In this document: positions 46,034-55,575 of the stretch, piece by piece
Layout of the letters: every line of letters begins with the position of its first letter
Numbering within the stretch: position 1 is the stretch's first letter
Origin: Prolixibacteraceae bacterium
Lineage (GTDB): Bacteria; Bacteroidota; Bacteroidia; Bacteroidales; Prolixibacteraceae
Direction: 5' to 3'
DNA length: 64,000 nt
Assembly (NCBI GenBank): GCA_003506435.1
Contig: DOAQ01000042.1
Location: 1 to 64,000, forward strand
Notes under the pieces: generated by a model
Told to the model about the DNA's origin: nothing
Database searches by the model: none
Seen by the model: the letters and a program-made list of their open reading frames with translations, nothing else
Translations under genes and position numbers: made by a program

Positions 46034-46456
46034 ATGATTAAAAAAATAACAGCATTTGTTTTTATTGTTCTTGCCAATTTTGTTTTATTGGTTCATGCTG
46101 TTATTCCTCACCATCACCACCAATCACATGTATGTATTGAGAATTCTCATTGTCAATGCGACAGCGAAACTCACAGTCACTGTAATCCGGAGCATGAGCA
46201 TGATGGTAACGACTCAAATGATTGCCTGTTAAAGCAGGTTGTTGCATTGCCTTCGAACCAGGTAAAACAAGAATGCAAATGTATTTGCACCGACCATCAT
46301 TCCCATCCTGACCATTCTTCATTTGTACTATTTAATACCGGGGCCGAAGTATCAATACCAATTTTCTATTTTGATACTTCTATTCCAATCATTGTTTTTT
46401 CCTATCCTTCGCTGGTTATCACTACTGCGGGTTTACGTGCCCCTCCTGTTGCTTAA
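46034..46456 (+). CDS. His-rich membrane/exported protein (DUF6769-like)
   Basis: The 140-residue protein has an N-terminal hydrophobic segment (~5-23), then a His/Cys-rich region (IPHHHHQSH, HCQCDSETHSHC, HEHDGND, CKCICTDHHSHPDH) and a second hydrophobic segment (~108-130). The layout matches the small DUF6769-type proteins encoded before heavy-metal efflux genes. It probably binds metal at the periplasmic face. It is the first gene of the efflux operon. Confidence 0.8.
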   Translation: MIKKITAFVFIVLANFVLLVHAVIPHHHHQSHVCIENSHCQCDSETHSHCNPEHEHDGNDSNDCLLKQVVALPSNQVKQECKCICTDHHSHPDHSSFVLFNTGAEVSIPIFYFDTSIPIIVFSYPSLVITTAGLRAPPVA

Positions 46457-46547
46457 ATTTTTAAATTCTATTAAATGAAGATAAAACATCAACAAGTGAT
46501 GTTTTATTCATTTTTCATTTTTTCTAAAAATTTAAACAGGAATTAAT

Positions 46548-48053
46548 ATGAATATCAGGATACAAATGGTTGCATTTTTAATATATGCAGTAGCAGCATG
46601 CAACCCACACAGTCATGAAACGGAACAACATGACGAACATGAAGAGGCAAAATTTCAATATACCGCATACAGTACCAATTTTGAACTTTTTGCTGAAGCC
46701 GACCCCTTTGTTGTTGGCGAAACGGCAAATGTTTTGTCTCACTTTTCTGTTTTACCCGATTTTAAAGCCGTTGAAACCGGAACAATAACAATTGTGCTTA
46801 CTGTGAACGGAAAAGAAACCCGGCAAACGCTCGAAAAACCAACGCGCAAGGGGATTTATAGTTTCGACATAAAACCTGAAACGCAGGGAAAAGGAAACCT
46901 GAAATTTGAAATCACCAACGAAACAGGCAACTTTGAAGTTATTGTTCCGGAAATAATTGTTTTTGCAACGCACGAAGAATCGCATGAGGCAGCAGAAGAA
47001 ATTGTAATTTCCAAAACCAATACAACAGCGTTCACAAAAGAACAATCGTGGAAAGTTGATTTTTCAACAGACTATCCGACAACAGAACCTTTCGGCGAGA
47101 TTATAAAAACAACAGCCATGGTGCAGTCCTCACAGGGAAATGAAATCATTGTTACGGCAAAAACAAACGGAACAATGTCATTTGCTGCCAATAATCTGCT
47201 TGAAGGTAAAGATGTTTTAGCCGGACAACTTTTATTTACAATCTCGGGGAATGAATTAGCCGACAATAATAGCTCTGTCAGGTATTCCGAAGCCAAAAAC
47301 AATTTTGAAAAAGCGAAAGCCGATTACGAAAGGGCAAAAGAGCTTGCAAAAGATAAAATTGTTTCTGAAAAAGATTTACTCGCTGCAAAAAATCAATACG
47401 ATAATGCCAAAGTTGTTTACGACAATCTGGACAAAAACTTTAACGCTTCCGGACAAAGAGGAACCAGCCCGATGAGCGGTTTCGTGAAACAGGTATTCGT
47501 AAAAAACGGAGTGTATGTTGAAGCCGGACAACCGATACTGACCATATCGCAAAACAAAACCCTTATCCTTACCGCCGATGTGCCTCAGAAATATGCTTCA
47601 GTTTTAAGTTCCATTCAATCGGCAAACATCCGTACCACACACGATAACCTGACTTACTCATTTGAGCAGTTGAACGGGAAAATATTGTCGTATGGAAAAG
47701 CTGCGAATAGCGATAATTACCTTATTCCTGTGAATTTGCAGATTGACAATACAGGTAGTTTTACAGCCGGTGGTTTTGTAGAAGTTTATCTGAAAACATT
47801 AACTAATTCACAGGCTCTTACAGTCCCCAATACCGCTTTAATGGAAGAACAAAGCAATTATTTTGTTTGGGTGCAGATAACCCCTGAGCTTTTTGAGAAA
47901 CGCGAAGTTTCAGTGGGCAAGACGGATGGCATAAAAACAGAAATACTGAAAGGTATAACTGCCAATGAACGGATTGTAACACGCGGGGCTATCCTCATCA
48001 AGCTTGCTCAGGCTACCGGGACACTGGATGCCCATTCGGGCCATGTTCATTAA
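46548..48053 (+). CDS. Heavy-metal RND efflux periplasmic adaptor (CusB/CzcB-like)
   Basis: The 501-residue protein has a lipoprotein signal (VAACNPHSH) and a His-rich N-terminus, then a domain of ~50-160 with NGKETRQTLEKPTRKGIY. The adaptor core (~195-490) has a biotinyl-lipoyl half-motif, a coiled-coil hairpin (ARYSEAKNNFEKAKADYERAKELAKDK-like region ~275-330) and a beta-barrel. It links the inner-membrane pump to the TolC-type channel. The start of the pump gene follows 15 bases after its stop. Confidence 0.9.
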   Translation: MNIRIQMVAFLIYAVAACNPHSHETEQHDEHEEAKFQYTAYSTNFELFAEADPFVVGETANVLSHFSVLPDFKAVETGTITIVLTVNGKETRQTLEKPTRKGIYSFDIKPETQGKGNLKFEITNETGNFEVIVPEIIVFATHEESHEAAEEIVISKTNTTAFTKEQSWKVDFSTDYPTTEPFGEIIKTTAMVQSSQGNEIIVTAKTNGTMSFAANNLLEGKDVLAGQLLFTISGNELADNNSSVRYSEAKNNFEKAKADYERAKELAKDKIVSEKDLLAAKNQYDNAKVVYDNLDKNFNASGQRGTSPMSGFVKQVFVKNGVYVEAGQPILTISQNKTLILTADVPQKYASVLSSIQSANIRTTHDNLTYSFEQLNGKILSYGKAANSDNYLIPVNLQIDNTGSFTAGGFVEVYLKTLTNSQALTVPNTALMEEQSNYFVWVQITPELFEKREVSVGKTDGIKTEILKGITANERIVTRGAILIKLAQATGTLDAHSGHVH

Positions 48054-48068
48054 TGAAAATCTCATAAG

Positions 48069-51000
48069 ATGTTGAATAATATTATAAAGTTCTCACTGAA
48101 CAACAAATATCTGATTTTGCTTTGTTCAGTGATACTGGTGGTTTTCGGGATGAGAACTGCCTCAAACATGGATGTAGATGTTTTTCCCGACCTTACCGCC
48201 CCCACGGTTGTTGTTATGACCGATGCACATGGTATGGCTTCGGAAGAAGTAGAACGGCTTGTTACTTTTCCTATTGAAACATCTGTAAACGGAGCGACCG
48301 ATGTTCGCAGGGTGCGTTCAGCGTCTTCGCAAGGTTATTCATTTGTATGGATCGAATTTGACTGGGGTACCGATATTTTTAAAGCCCGGCAAATTGTGAG
48401 CGAAAAATTGATCAGTATTTCATCGCAAATGCCATTGGGAGTCGGGCAACCGGTGTTAGCTCCCCAGTCGAGTGTTATGGGCGAAATATTTTTTGTAGGA
48501 ATACAGGCCGACAGCACAAGCATGATGGACCTGCGGACCATTGCCGAATGGAATGTGAAACCCCTCATTCTCGCCACAGGCGGAGTCTCCCAGGTTACCA
48601 TCATTGGCGGTGACTACAAACAATACCAGGTTCTGGCAAATCCTCAGCGAATGAAATACTATCGTGTTTCAATGACAGAACTAACGGGAATTTGTCAGGG
48701 CATCAGCCGGAATTCAACAGGCGGCGTACTTCGTCAGTTTGGGAATGAATACGTGGTACGCGGAATAACCCGGACATACAATATTGAAGATTTAGGAAAT
48801 ACTTACATCAAATCAATAAATGGCAAACCCATACGAATTCGTGATGTAGCCGAAGTTAAAATCGGGAGCGCTCCCAAAATGGGATATGCGTCTGAAAATG
48901 CGAAACCGGCAATTATAATTTCCATTTCGAAGCAGCCCAATGCAAACACACTGGAAGTAACCCGACGCATTGAAGAAAACCTTGCCATTTTGCAGAAAAC
49001 CCTGCCTGCTGATGTTCGGTTAGACACTAAAATATTCCGTCAGGCAGATTTTATCGAAACCTCAGTAAATAATATACAGGATGCGCTGATTGAGGGGGGA
49101 ATTTTTGTAATAATAATTTTATTTCTTTTTCTCGGCAGTTTCCGAACGACAATAATCTCGCTGCTTGCAATCCCGCTATCGCTGCTTGGAGCCATTTTGG
49201 TTTTGAAAATGCTTGGTATGACCATCAATACAATGAGCCTTGGCGGTATGGCAATTGCCATTGGTTCGTTGGTTGACGATGCAATTATCGATGTGGAAAA
49301 TGTATATAAACGGCTTCGCCAAAACAGGCTCAACCCGGAACACGAGAGGCAATCGTCTTTTACCGTTGTTTTCGAAGCGTCAAAAGAAATACGGGCATCC
49401 ATCCTGAATGCAACATTAATAATAATGATTGCCTTTTTACCTTTATTTTTCCTTTCCGGAATGGAAGGGCGTATGTTGCAGCCATTGGGCATTGCGTTTA
49501 TCGTTTCGTTATTTGTTTCGCTTGTCGTTGCCATGACCCTGACGCCATTATTATCAAAAATGCTGCTCTCGGATGAAAAGTTTCTTGCAAAGAATGAAAA
49601 GGAAAAATGGCTGGTACGAAAGCTCACGCTTCACTACGAAAAATCGCTTGCATGGGCACTAAAACACAAACGAATAGTACTATTTTCAACGCTCGGGTTA
49701 CTGGTTGTTTCACTCATTGCACTTTCAGGCTTTGGCCGAAGTTTTTTACCCGAATTTAATGAAGGGGCATTAACCTTATCGGTTATTACAAAACCCGGCA
49801 CATCGCTCGAAGAAAGCAACCATTTGGGTAATCTTGTTGAAACAGAACTATTATCTATCCCCGAAATATCAAGTACTGCACGCCGGACAGGCCGGGGCGA
49901 ACTGGACGAGCATTCGCAAACGACCAACAGTGCGGAAATAGATGTTAATTTCAAATTGGCAGACCACAGCCAGCAGGAATTTATGGCCGATGTCCGGGCA
50001 ACATTGTCGCACATCCCCGGCATTGCGTATACTGTCGGACAGCCTCTTGGACACAGGATTGACCACATGCTTTCGGGAACAAGGGCCAATATTGCCATTA
50101 AACTCTTTGGCACCGATCTGAATAAAATGTTCTCGACCGGCAATGAAATAAAAAGTGCCATCGTGGATATTGACGGGCTGGTTGATGTGAATGTTGACCA
50201 GCAGATTGAAATACCGCAAATACAAATCCGGGCCAACCGCAACATGCTGGCACAATACGGAATAACCATTGAACAATTCAACGAGTTTGTTGATGTTTCG
50301 TTTGGCGGCGAAAAACTTACTGATATTTATGAAGGTCAGCGGAGTTTTGATTTGGTATTGCGCCTGAACAGCGATTATACCGAAACACTGGAAGGTATCC
50401 GTTCGGCATTGATTGACACTGAAGATGGCAAAAAAGTGCCATTGGAGCAAGTTGCCGATATTGTTTCCGTATCCGGGCCAAGTTCAATAAGCCGTGAAAA
50501 CGTACAACGTAAAATCGTAATATCGGCCAATGTTGCCGAACGTGATTTGAGAAGCATTGTACAGGATATTAAAAGGAACATCAACGAAAAAGTTGATCTG
50601 CCGGAAGGTTACCGGGTCGAATACGGGGGACAATTCGAAAGCGAAGCAAAAGCTTCAAAAACACTGATACTCACGTCCATCATTGCACTAATTATCATTT
50701 TCCTGCTACTATTTCAGGAGTTTAAAAATTTCAAACTGGCAGGGATTATTCTGCTTAATTTACCATTGGCATTAATTGGCGGAGTGTTTTCCATCTGGGT
50801 AACATCAGGCGTTTTGAGTATTCCTGCAATTATTGGTTTCATCACACTTTTCGGCATTGCAACCCGAAACGGGATATTGCTCATTTCAAATTATGAGAAA
50901 CTGAAAAGTCAGGGAATTTCATTACAGGAAACAGTAAGAACCGGTTCATCCGACAGGCTAAACGCTATTTTAATGACCGCCCTCACCGCAGCGCTTGCAT

Positions 51001-51170
51001 TAATACCACTGGCCATGCGGGATGACCTCTCCGGAAATGAAATTCAGAGCCCGATGGCAAAAGTTATATTGGGTGGTTTGCTTACTTCTACCCTGCTCAA
51101 TATTTATATTGTGCCTATCGTTTACAGCATTTTAAACCATCATGGAACCGTTAAAACAGAAAAGATATGA
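48069..51170 (+). CDS. CusA/CzcA-family heavy-metal RND efflux pump
   Basis: The 1033-residue protein has the full RND layout with about 12 membrane segments. Features include DVFPDLTAPTV near the N-terminus, the TM4 motif AIGSLVDDAIIDVENV carrying the proton-relay acidic residues, and a second-half repeat (FGIATRNGILLIS). It expels metal cations from the periplasm or cytoplasm. The metal (Cu/Ag or Co/Zn/Cd) cannot be decided. Its stop overlaps the start of the TolC gene (ATGA). Confidence 0.95.
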   Translation: MLNNIIKFSLNNKYLILLCSVILVVFGMRTASNMDVDVFPDLTAPTVVVMTDAHGMASEEVERLVTFPIETSVNGATDVRRVRSASSQGYSFVWIEFDWGTDIFKARQIVSEKLISISSQMPLGVGQPVLAPQSSVMGEIFFVGIQADSTSMMDLRTIAEWNVKPLILATGGVSQVTIIGGDYKQYQVLANPQRMKYYRVSMTELTGICQGISRNSTGGVLRQFGNEYVVRGITRTYNIEDLGNTYIKSINGKPIRIRDVAEVKIGSAPKMGYASENAKPAIIISISKQPNANTLEVTRRIEENLAILQKTLPADVRLDTKIFRQADFIETSVNNIQDALIEGGIFVIIILFLFLGSFRTTIISLLAIPLSLLGAILVLKMLGMTINTMSLGGMAIAIGSLVDDAIIDVENVYKRLRQNRLNPEHERQSSFTVVFEASKEIRASILNATLIIMIAFLPLFFLSGMEGRMLQPLGIAFIVSLFVSLVVAMTLTPLLSKMLLSDEKFLAKNEKEKWLVRKLTLHYEKSLAWALKHKRIVLFSTLGLLVVSLIALSGFGRSFLPEFNEGALTLSVITKPGTSLEESNHLGNLVETELLSIPEISSTARRTGRGELDEHSQTTNSAEIDVNFKLADHSQQEFMADVRATLSHIPGIAYTVGQPLGHRIDHMLSGTRANIAIKLFGTDLNKMFSTGNEIKSAIVDIDGLVDVNVDQQIEIPQIQIRANRNMLAQYGITIEQFNEFVDVSFGGEKLTDIYEGQRSFDLVLRLNSDYTETLEGIRSALIDTEDGKKVPLEQVADIVSVSGPSSISRENVQRKIVISANVAERDLRSIVQDIKRNINEKVDLPEGYRVEYGGQFESEAKASKTLILTSIIALIIIFLLLFQEFKNFKLAGIILLNLPLALIGGVFSIWVTSGVLSIPAIIGFITLFGIATRNGILLISNYEKLKSQGISLQETVRTGSSDRLNAILMTALTAALALIPLAMRDDLSGNEIQSPMAKVILGGLLTSTLLNIYIVPIVYSILNHHGTVKTEKI

Positions 51171-52345
51171 AACACTTACTTTTACTATTTACCGCCATAC
51201 TGGTGTTAAGTTCCAATCTTTTCGCTCAAAATACAATTGAAAACATTGTGACAGAAATTGCGAAGAACAACACCACGCTTTCAGCATTAAGAAAAAAAGC
51301 CGATGCCGAAAAGATTGGAAACAAAACAGGAATATATCTTCAAAACCCCGAGGCAGAGTTCAGTTATCTTTGGGGCAATCCTTCGGTAATTGGGAACCGG
51401 ACTGATATCAGTATCAGGCAAACCTTTGATTTTCCAACAGCTTACGGATACAAAAACCAGATTTCAGATCTGAAAAATGAACAGGCAGAACTCGAATACC
51501 TGAAGCAGCTAAAAGCGATACGGCTGGAAACAAAATTGATTTGTTCCGACTTGATTTACATTAATGCATTGAAACTTGAATCTTCAAAACGACTGGCTCA
51601 CGCTCAGAATATTGCTGAATCGTATAAAGCAATATTCGATATTGGCGAAACCTCCATTATTGAATTCAACAAAGCAAAATTAAACTTGCTGAACACTCAG
51701 AAAGAGTTGGAATCCATCAAAATTGAACGAAATTCCTTATGGTCGGAATTGGCCCGCTTAAATGGCGGACAATTTATTGATTTCACAGATACCGTGTCTG
51801 ACATTTCTGTTATTCCGGAAAATTTCGAACAATGGTATGCACTGGCTGAGAACAATAATCCAATGCTGAACTGGTTGAAAAAAGAAATTGAGATCAGCGA
51901 AAAACAAGTTGGATTGAACCGAGCCATGAGTTTGCCTAAACTTCAGGCAGGATACATGAGCGAATCAGTTGTTGGCGAACAGTTTCAAGGAATAACGGCA
52001 GGCATATCCATTTCTTTATGGGAAAATAAAAATCAAACAAAGTTTGCCCGGGCGATGGCATTGGCGTCAGAAAGTATGGTCAGCGATTATAAAATCCAGT
52101 TTTACAACCATCTGAAAGCGCTGCATGAAAAAGCGATTGGATTACAAAAGAATGTACTTGATTATCGTTCCGGCTTATTTTCACTGGATAATTCAGATTT
52201 GCTGAAAAAAGCGCTGGACAAAGGCGAAATTTCGCTGATAAATTATCTGTCTGAACTCTCATTCTATTACGAAAGTGTAAATAAACTGCTTGAACTGGAA
52301 AGAGATTTGAATAAATCTGTTGCTGAATTGAATCAATACATGTAA
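51167..52345 (+). CDS. TolC-family outer-membrane efflux protein
   Basis: The 392-residue protein has a signal peptide (to LFAQ) and two repeated helical segments typical of OEP/TolC channels, with ISIRQTFDFPTAYGYKNQIS and a matching later AGISISLWENKNQTKFARAM segment. It completes the tripartite metal pump. It is translationally coupled to the pump gene. Confidence 0.92.
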   Translation: MKHLLLLFTAILVLSSNLFAQNTIENIVTEIAKNNTTLSALRKKADAEKIGNKTGIYLQNPEAEFSYLWGNPSVIGNRTDISIRQTFDFPTAYGYKNQISDLKNEQAELEYLKQLKAIRLETKLICSDLIYINALKLESSKRLAHAQNIAESYKAIFDIGETSIIEFNKAKLNLLNTQKELESIKIERNSLWSELARLNGGQFIDFTDTVSDISVIPENFEQWYALAENNNPMLNWLKKEIEISEKQVGLNRAMSLPKLQAGYMSESVVGEQFQGITAGISISLWENKNQTKFARAMALASESMVSDYKIQFYNHLKALHEKAIGLQKNVLDYRSGLFSLDNSDLLKKALDKGEISLINYLSELSFYYESVNKLLELERDLNKSVAELNQYM

Positions 52346-52462
52346 ATGTTTAATTTAGATTTCTTTGACAATGCGATCATGAAACAAAACCGGAATTTTG
52401 GTGTACATACCGTATGATAAGTACTTTAACAAATAACGTGACTTAATTTTAAAATTTTAATC

Positions 52463-53104
52463 ATGGAATTAAAACAACAGAAACTATATAAAACGGCATA
52501 TTCACTGAGCCTGTTTACGATTTTCTATAACCTCATAGAAGGGCTCGTATCCATGCTTCTGGGCTATACAGACGAAACCCTTACCCTGTTTGGTTTTGGT
52601 GTCGATAGCTTTATTGAAGTTACGTCGGGCATTGGGATTGCTGTAATGATTTTGCGTATCCGTCAAAATCCGGAAAGTTCAAAAAGCGCATTCGAAATAA
52701 AAGCCCTCAAAATAACGGGAACGGCATTCTACCTTTTATCAGTAGGTTTATTGGCAGGTATAATTTTAAATCTCAGCAACCATCAAAAGCCCGAAACAAC
52801 CTTCTGGGGTGTCGTAATTTCATTGGTCTCTATCGCCGTGATGGTTTGGCTGATGAATGCCAAGAAGAAAGTTGGGAAACAACTTAATTCAGAACCCATT
52901 GTAGCCGACGCCAACTGCACTAAAGTATGTGTTTATATGTCAATCGTGTTACTGGTATCGAGCCTGATTTACGAACTTACAGGGTTTGCTTATGCTGATG
53001 TAATTGGGGCAGCAGGACTAATTTACTTTTCAGTGGCCGAAGGAAAAGAAGCTTTTGAAAAAGCAAAAGGCAAAAAATGTAGCTGCGATCATTGTAGCGA
53101 TTGA
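52463..53104 (+). CDS. CDF-like cation transporter with Cys-rich tail
   Basis: The 213-residue protein has six likely membrane segments. FGFGVDSFIEVTSG in TM2 resembles the CDF metal-site motif, and a second YADVIGAAGLIYFS segment in TM5 gives a D partner. The C-terminus KCSCDHCSD has three Cys residues and could bind thiophilic metals. It lacks the usual CDF cytoplasmic domain. It lies 117 bp after the TolC gene and was probably acquired as part of the same metal island. Confidence 0.82.
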   Translation: MELKQQKLYKTAYSLSLFTIFYNLIEGLVSMLLGYTDETLTLFGFGVDSFIEVTSGIGIAVMILRIRQNPESSKSAFEIKALKITGTAFYLLSVGLLAGIILNLSNHQKPETTFWGVVISLVSIAVMVWLMNAKKKVGKQLNSEPIVADANCTKVCVYMSIVLLVSSLIYELTGFAYADVIGAAGLIYFSVAEGKEAFEKAKGKKCSCDHCSD

Positions 53105-53155
53105 TTCTAAACTATTTGAGATGATGTTTTGTTTTAACGAACAAAGTTCCATACA

Positions 53156-53608
53156 ATGAAACAGAAAAAAAGCATTAAAACAATCATTCTCTACACAGTA
53201 AATGACAACAGGACAATCCTTATCAGGTTAATTGTAGGATTGATTTTCTTGTCCGAAGGTATCCAAAAGTATATGTTCCCTGAACTGGTCGGTACAGGGC
53301 GTTTTGAGAAAATAGGTTTCGCAGATCCTGCCTTCTGGGCTTATTTTGCAGCTACTTTTGAAATCATTTGCGGCTCACTCGTTCTGTTTGGTTTACTCAC
53401 CAGGCTAGCTTCTATTCCCCTGCTTGTTATTATGATGACAGCCTTTGTTACCACCAAATGGCCTATCTTTATAAATAAAGGCTTTTGGAATATGGCACAT
53501 GAATACCGTACCGACTTTGCAATGACACTTCTCTTGATTTATTTATTGATTTACGGGGCAGGAAAATGGTCTTTTGATTCGAAAATTTATAAACCCTCTA
53601 AAACATAG
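53156..53608 (+). CDS. DoxX-family membrane protein
   Basis: The 150-residue protein has four membrane segments and the DoxX pattern FLSEGIQKYMFPEL and FEIICGSLVLFGLLTRLASIPLLVIM. Members are linked to redox or thiosulfate/quinone chemistry, but the function here is not known. It is followed three bases later by the hemerythrin gene, so they are coupled. Confidence 0.88.
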   Translation: MKQKKSIKTIILYTVNDNRTILIRLIVGLIFLSEGIQKYMFPELVGTGRFEKIGFADPAFWAYFAATFEIICGSLVLFGLLTRLASIPLLVIMMTAFVTTKWPIFINKGFWNMAHEYRTDFAMTLLLIYLLIYGAGKWSFDSKIYKPSKT

Positions 53609-53611
53609 ATT

Positions 53612-54343
53612 ATGGAAACTTTCATTAAAAACAAACAACTTCCCGTTGAAGGTTCCGAAAACAACAGACGGACATTTCTTAAAAAAGGTGTTCTTTTAGG
53701 TACATTAACCGGCGTTACCGGATTGGGTCTGGTAACTGCCTGCAAAGAAGAAGGCGAACCGGAAGTATCACCCCCGGAAGACCTGATGCGGGAGCATGGG
53801 GTACTGAGCCGGATATTGCTCATTTACGATACTTGCAAGCTACATCTTGCCAATAATGAACAATTCGATATGGCTATCCTGAAAAATTCCGCAGAAATAA
53901 TCCGAACTTTTATTGGAGATTATCATGAAAAACTCGAAGAGGATTTTCTTTTCCCCAGGTTTGTAAATGCCAACCAACTGGTGCCCCTTGTTCAGACACT
54001 TTATATTCAACATTCTACAGGTAAAAAAATAACTGGTCAGATTTTGCAGTTGGTAACTCCTGTATCCCTTAAAAATGCTGAGGATACTCAGAAACTAATC
54101 AGGTTACTGCATGATTTTAACAGGATGTACCATCCCCACAAAGCCTGGGAGGATACCATTTTATTTCCAGCATTGAGAAAAATAGTTTCTAAAAATGAAT
54201 ACTTTGCCCTGGGCGAAGAATTTGAAGACAGGGAACATGAATTTTTCGGAGAAAACGGCTTCGGTACTATCGTTGAAAAAGTAGCCAATATTGAGAAACA
54301 ACTTGGAATCTACGAATTATCGGAATTTACGCCACAATTGTAA
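53612..54343 (+). CDS. Tat-exported hemerythrin-domain protein
   Basis: The 243-residue protein begins with a twin-arginine signal (NRRTFLKKGVLLG) that ends in a lipobox-like LVTAC, so it may be a Tat-exported lipoprotein. Residues ~70-230 form a hemerythrin-like four-helix bundle with iron-ligand candidates in MREHGVL, DYHEKLEEDFLFP, IQHSTG and MYHPHKAWEDTILFP. It probably binds oxygen or nitric oxide through a di-iron site. It sits between doxX and chrA in a redox cluster. Confidence 0.9.
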   Translation: METFIKNKQLPVEGSENNRRTFLKKGVLLGTLTGVTGLGLVTACKEEGEPEVSPPEDLMREHGVLSRILLIYDTCKLHLANNEQFDMAILKNSAEIIRTFIGDYHEKLEEDFLFPRFVNANQLVPLVQTLYIQHSTGKKITGQILQLVTPVSLKNAEDTQKLIRLLHDFNRMYHPHKAWEDTILFPALRKIVSKNEYFALGEEFEDREHEFFGENGFGTIVEKVANIEKQLGIYELSEFTPQL

Positions 54344-54360
54344 AAACAGCTTGGTTGTAA

Positions 54361-55482
54361 ATGACAAAATTAGTTGAAATAGCCAAATTATTTTTGAAGT
54401 TGGGAACTATTGGTTTCGGTGGCCCTGCCGCACATATTGCCATGATGCAGGATGAAGTGGTAAAGAAACGGAAATGGATGGATGAACAGCATTTTTTAGA
54501 TTTAATCGGAGCTACCAATCTCATCCCGGGGCCAAACAGCACCGAAATGGCAATCCATATCGGACATGAACGGGCAGGCTGGAAAGGTCTGATTGTTGCA
54601 GGTTTATGCTTTATTCTTCCTGCCGTTATCATTACAGGGATTTTTGCTGTACTTTACAAGGAATACGGCCAATTGCCACAGGCCCAACCCTTCATATACG
54701 GTATAAAACCGGCTATTATTGCTATAATTCTTGCAGCTATTTATCCGCTTGCTAAGAGATCGTTAAAGACCGTTGAATTGGGATTTATTGGAGTTATTGC
54801 CCTTATACTTTGTTTGGTTGGCATTAACGAGATTTATGTGATGTTTGGTGCTGGCTTTGTTTCATTGGCTATGACTGCTATCAGAAATAACAAGGGAGAT
54901 GTGACAAAAAGTTTTTTTCCACTTGTATTGCTGCAATTATCCAATACCGGATTTATAAATGCCCGAAATCTCAGCACTTTTTTAATCTTCCTGAAAATTG
55001 GTGCGATACTCTACGGCAGCGGTTATGTACTGTTTGCTTTTCTCGATACTGAACTTGTTGCAACAGGCATTATTTCACGTCAACAATTAATCGACGCCAT
55101 AGCTGTCGGACAATTTACACCAGGCCCTGTATTTTCTGCGGTAACATTTATTGGCTATCAAATCAACAATTTTACAGGAGCAATAATAGCTACGATTGGC
55201 ATTTTCCTTCCATCATTTTTATTTGTGGCATTGCTCAACCCACTTGTCCGAAAGATGAGAAATTCAAAACTATTCTCGGTCTTTTTAGATGCGGTAAACG
55301 TGGCTTCAATCGCTATAATAGTTGCTATATGCTATCAAATGGGCAAAGACACGATTTCAGACTGGCGTACAATCGCAATAGCTGTTACAAGTCTTGCCGC
55401 AGTATTTGGCTTTAAGAAAATCAATAGTGCATTTGTAGTGCTGGGTGGTGCTGGTTTAGGATATTTATTGAGCTTTTTATAA
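54361..55482 (+). CDS. chrA: Chromate transporter ChrA
   Basis: The 373-residue protein has two homologous CHR halves. The first has FGGPAAHIAMMQDEVV and LIPGPNSTEMAIHIG and the second has GQFTPGPVFSAVTFIGYQ. About ten membrane segments are predicted. It expels chromate. It follows the hemerythrin gene by 17 bp. The next gene starts behind its own operator, so chrA ends this operon. Confidence 0.93.
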   Translation: MTKLVEIAKLFLKLGTIGFGGPAAHIAMMQDEVVKKRKWMDEQHFLDLIGATNLIPGPNSTEMAIHIGHERAGWKGLIVAGLCFILPAVIITGIFAVLYKEYGQLPQAQPFIYGIKPAIIAIILAAIYPLAKRSLKTVELGFIGVIALILCLVGINEIYVMFGAGFVSLAMTAIRNNKGDVTKSFFPLVLLQLSNTGFINARNLSTFLIFLKIGAILYGSGYVLFAFLDTELVATGIISRQQLIDAIAVGQFTPGPVFSAVTFIGYQINNFTGAIIATIGIFLPSFLFVALLNPLVRKMRNSKLFSVFLDAVNVASIAIIVAICYQMGKDTISDWRTIAIAVTSLAAVFGFKKINSAFVVLGGAGLGYLLSFL

Positions 55483-55498
55483 AAAAAATTGCATAGCC

Positions 55499-55534
55499 AT
55501 TCAAGTATTCAATAAACTTATTGAATACTTGAAT
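55499..55534 (+). promoter_or_regulatory. Operator: perfect 17-bp inverted repeat
   Basis: Arm ATTCAAGTATTCAATAA (55499-55515), spacer AC, and its exact reverse complement (55518-55534). Each arm holds TTGAA-type half-sites as a direct repeat. A -7-like TATATTCG follows at 55543-55550, with a TTG at 55521-55523 at -33 spacing. The repeat therefore overlaps the promoter of the ArsR-rhodanese gene, as expected of an autoregulatory operator. Confidence 0.8.
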
Positions 55535-55575
55535 AACTTTCATATATTCGCCGAATCATTTTAACACAATTAAAA

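Noticed and set aside
49634..50281. Long antisense frame (215 codons) within the RND pump gene
   Set aside because: The plus-strand frame is a full RND pump with clear motifs. The antisense frame has no family features and reflects codon bias.
52346..52417. 23-codon frame after the TolC gene
   Set aside because: Short, without Cys or His enrichment, with no coupling to the next gene (45 bp gap), so there is no support beyond chance.
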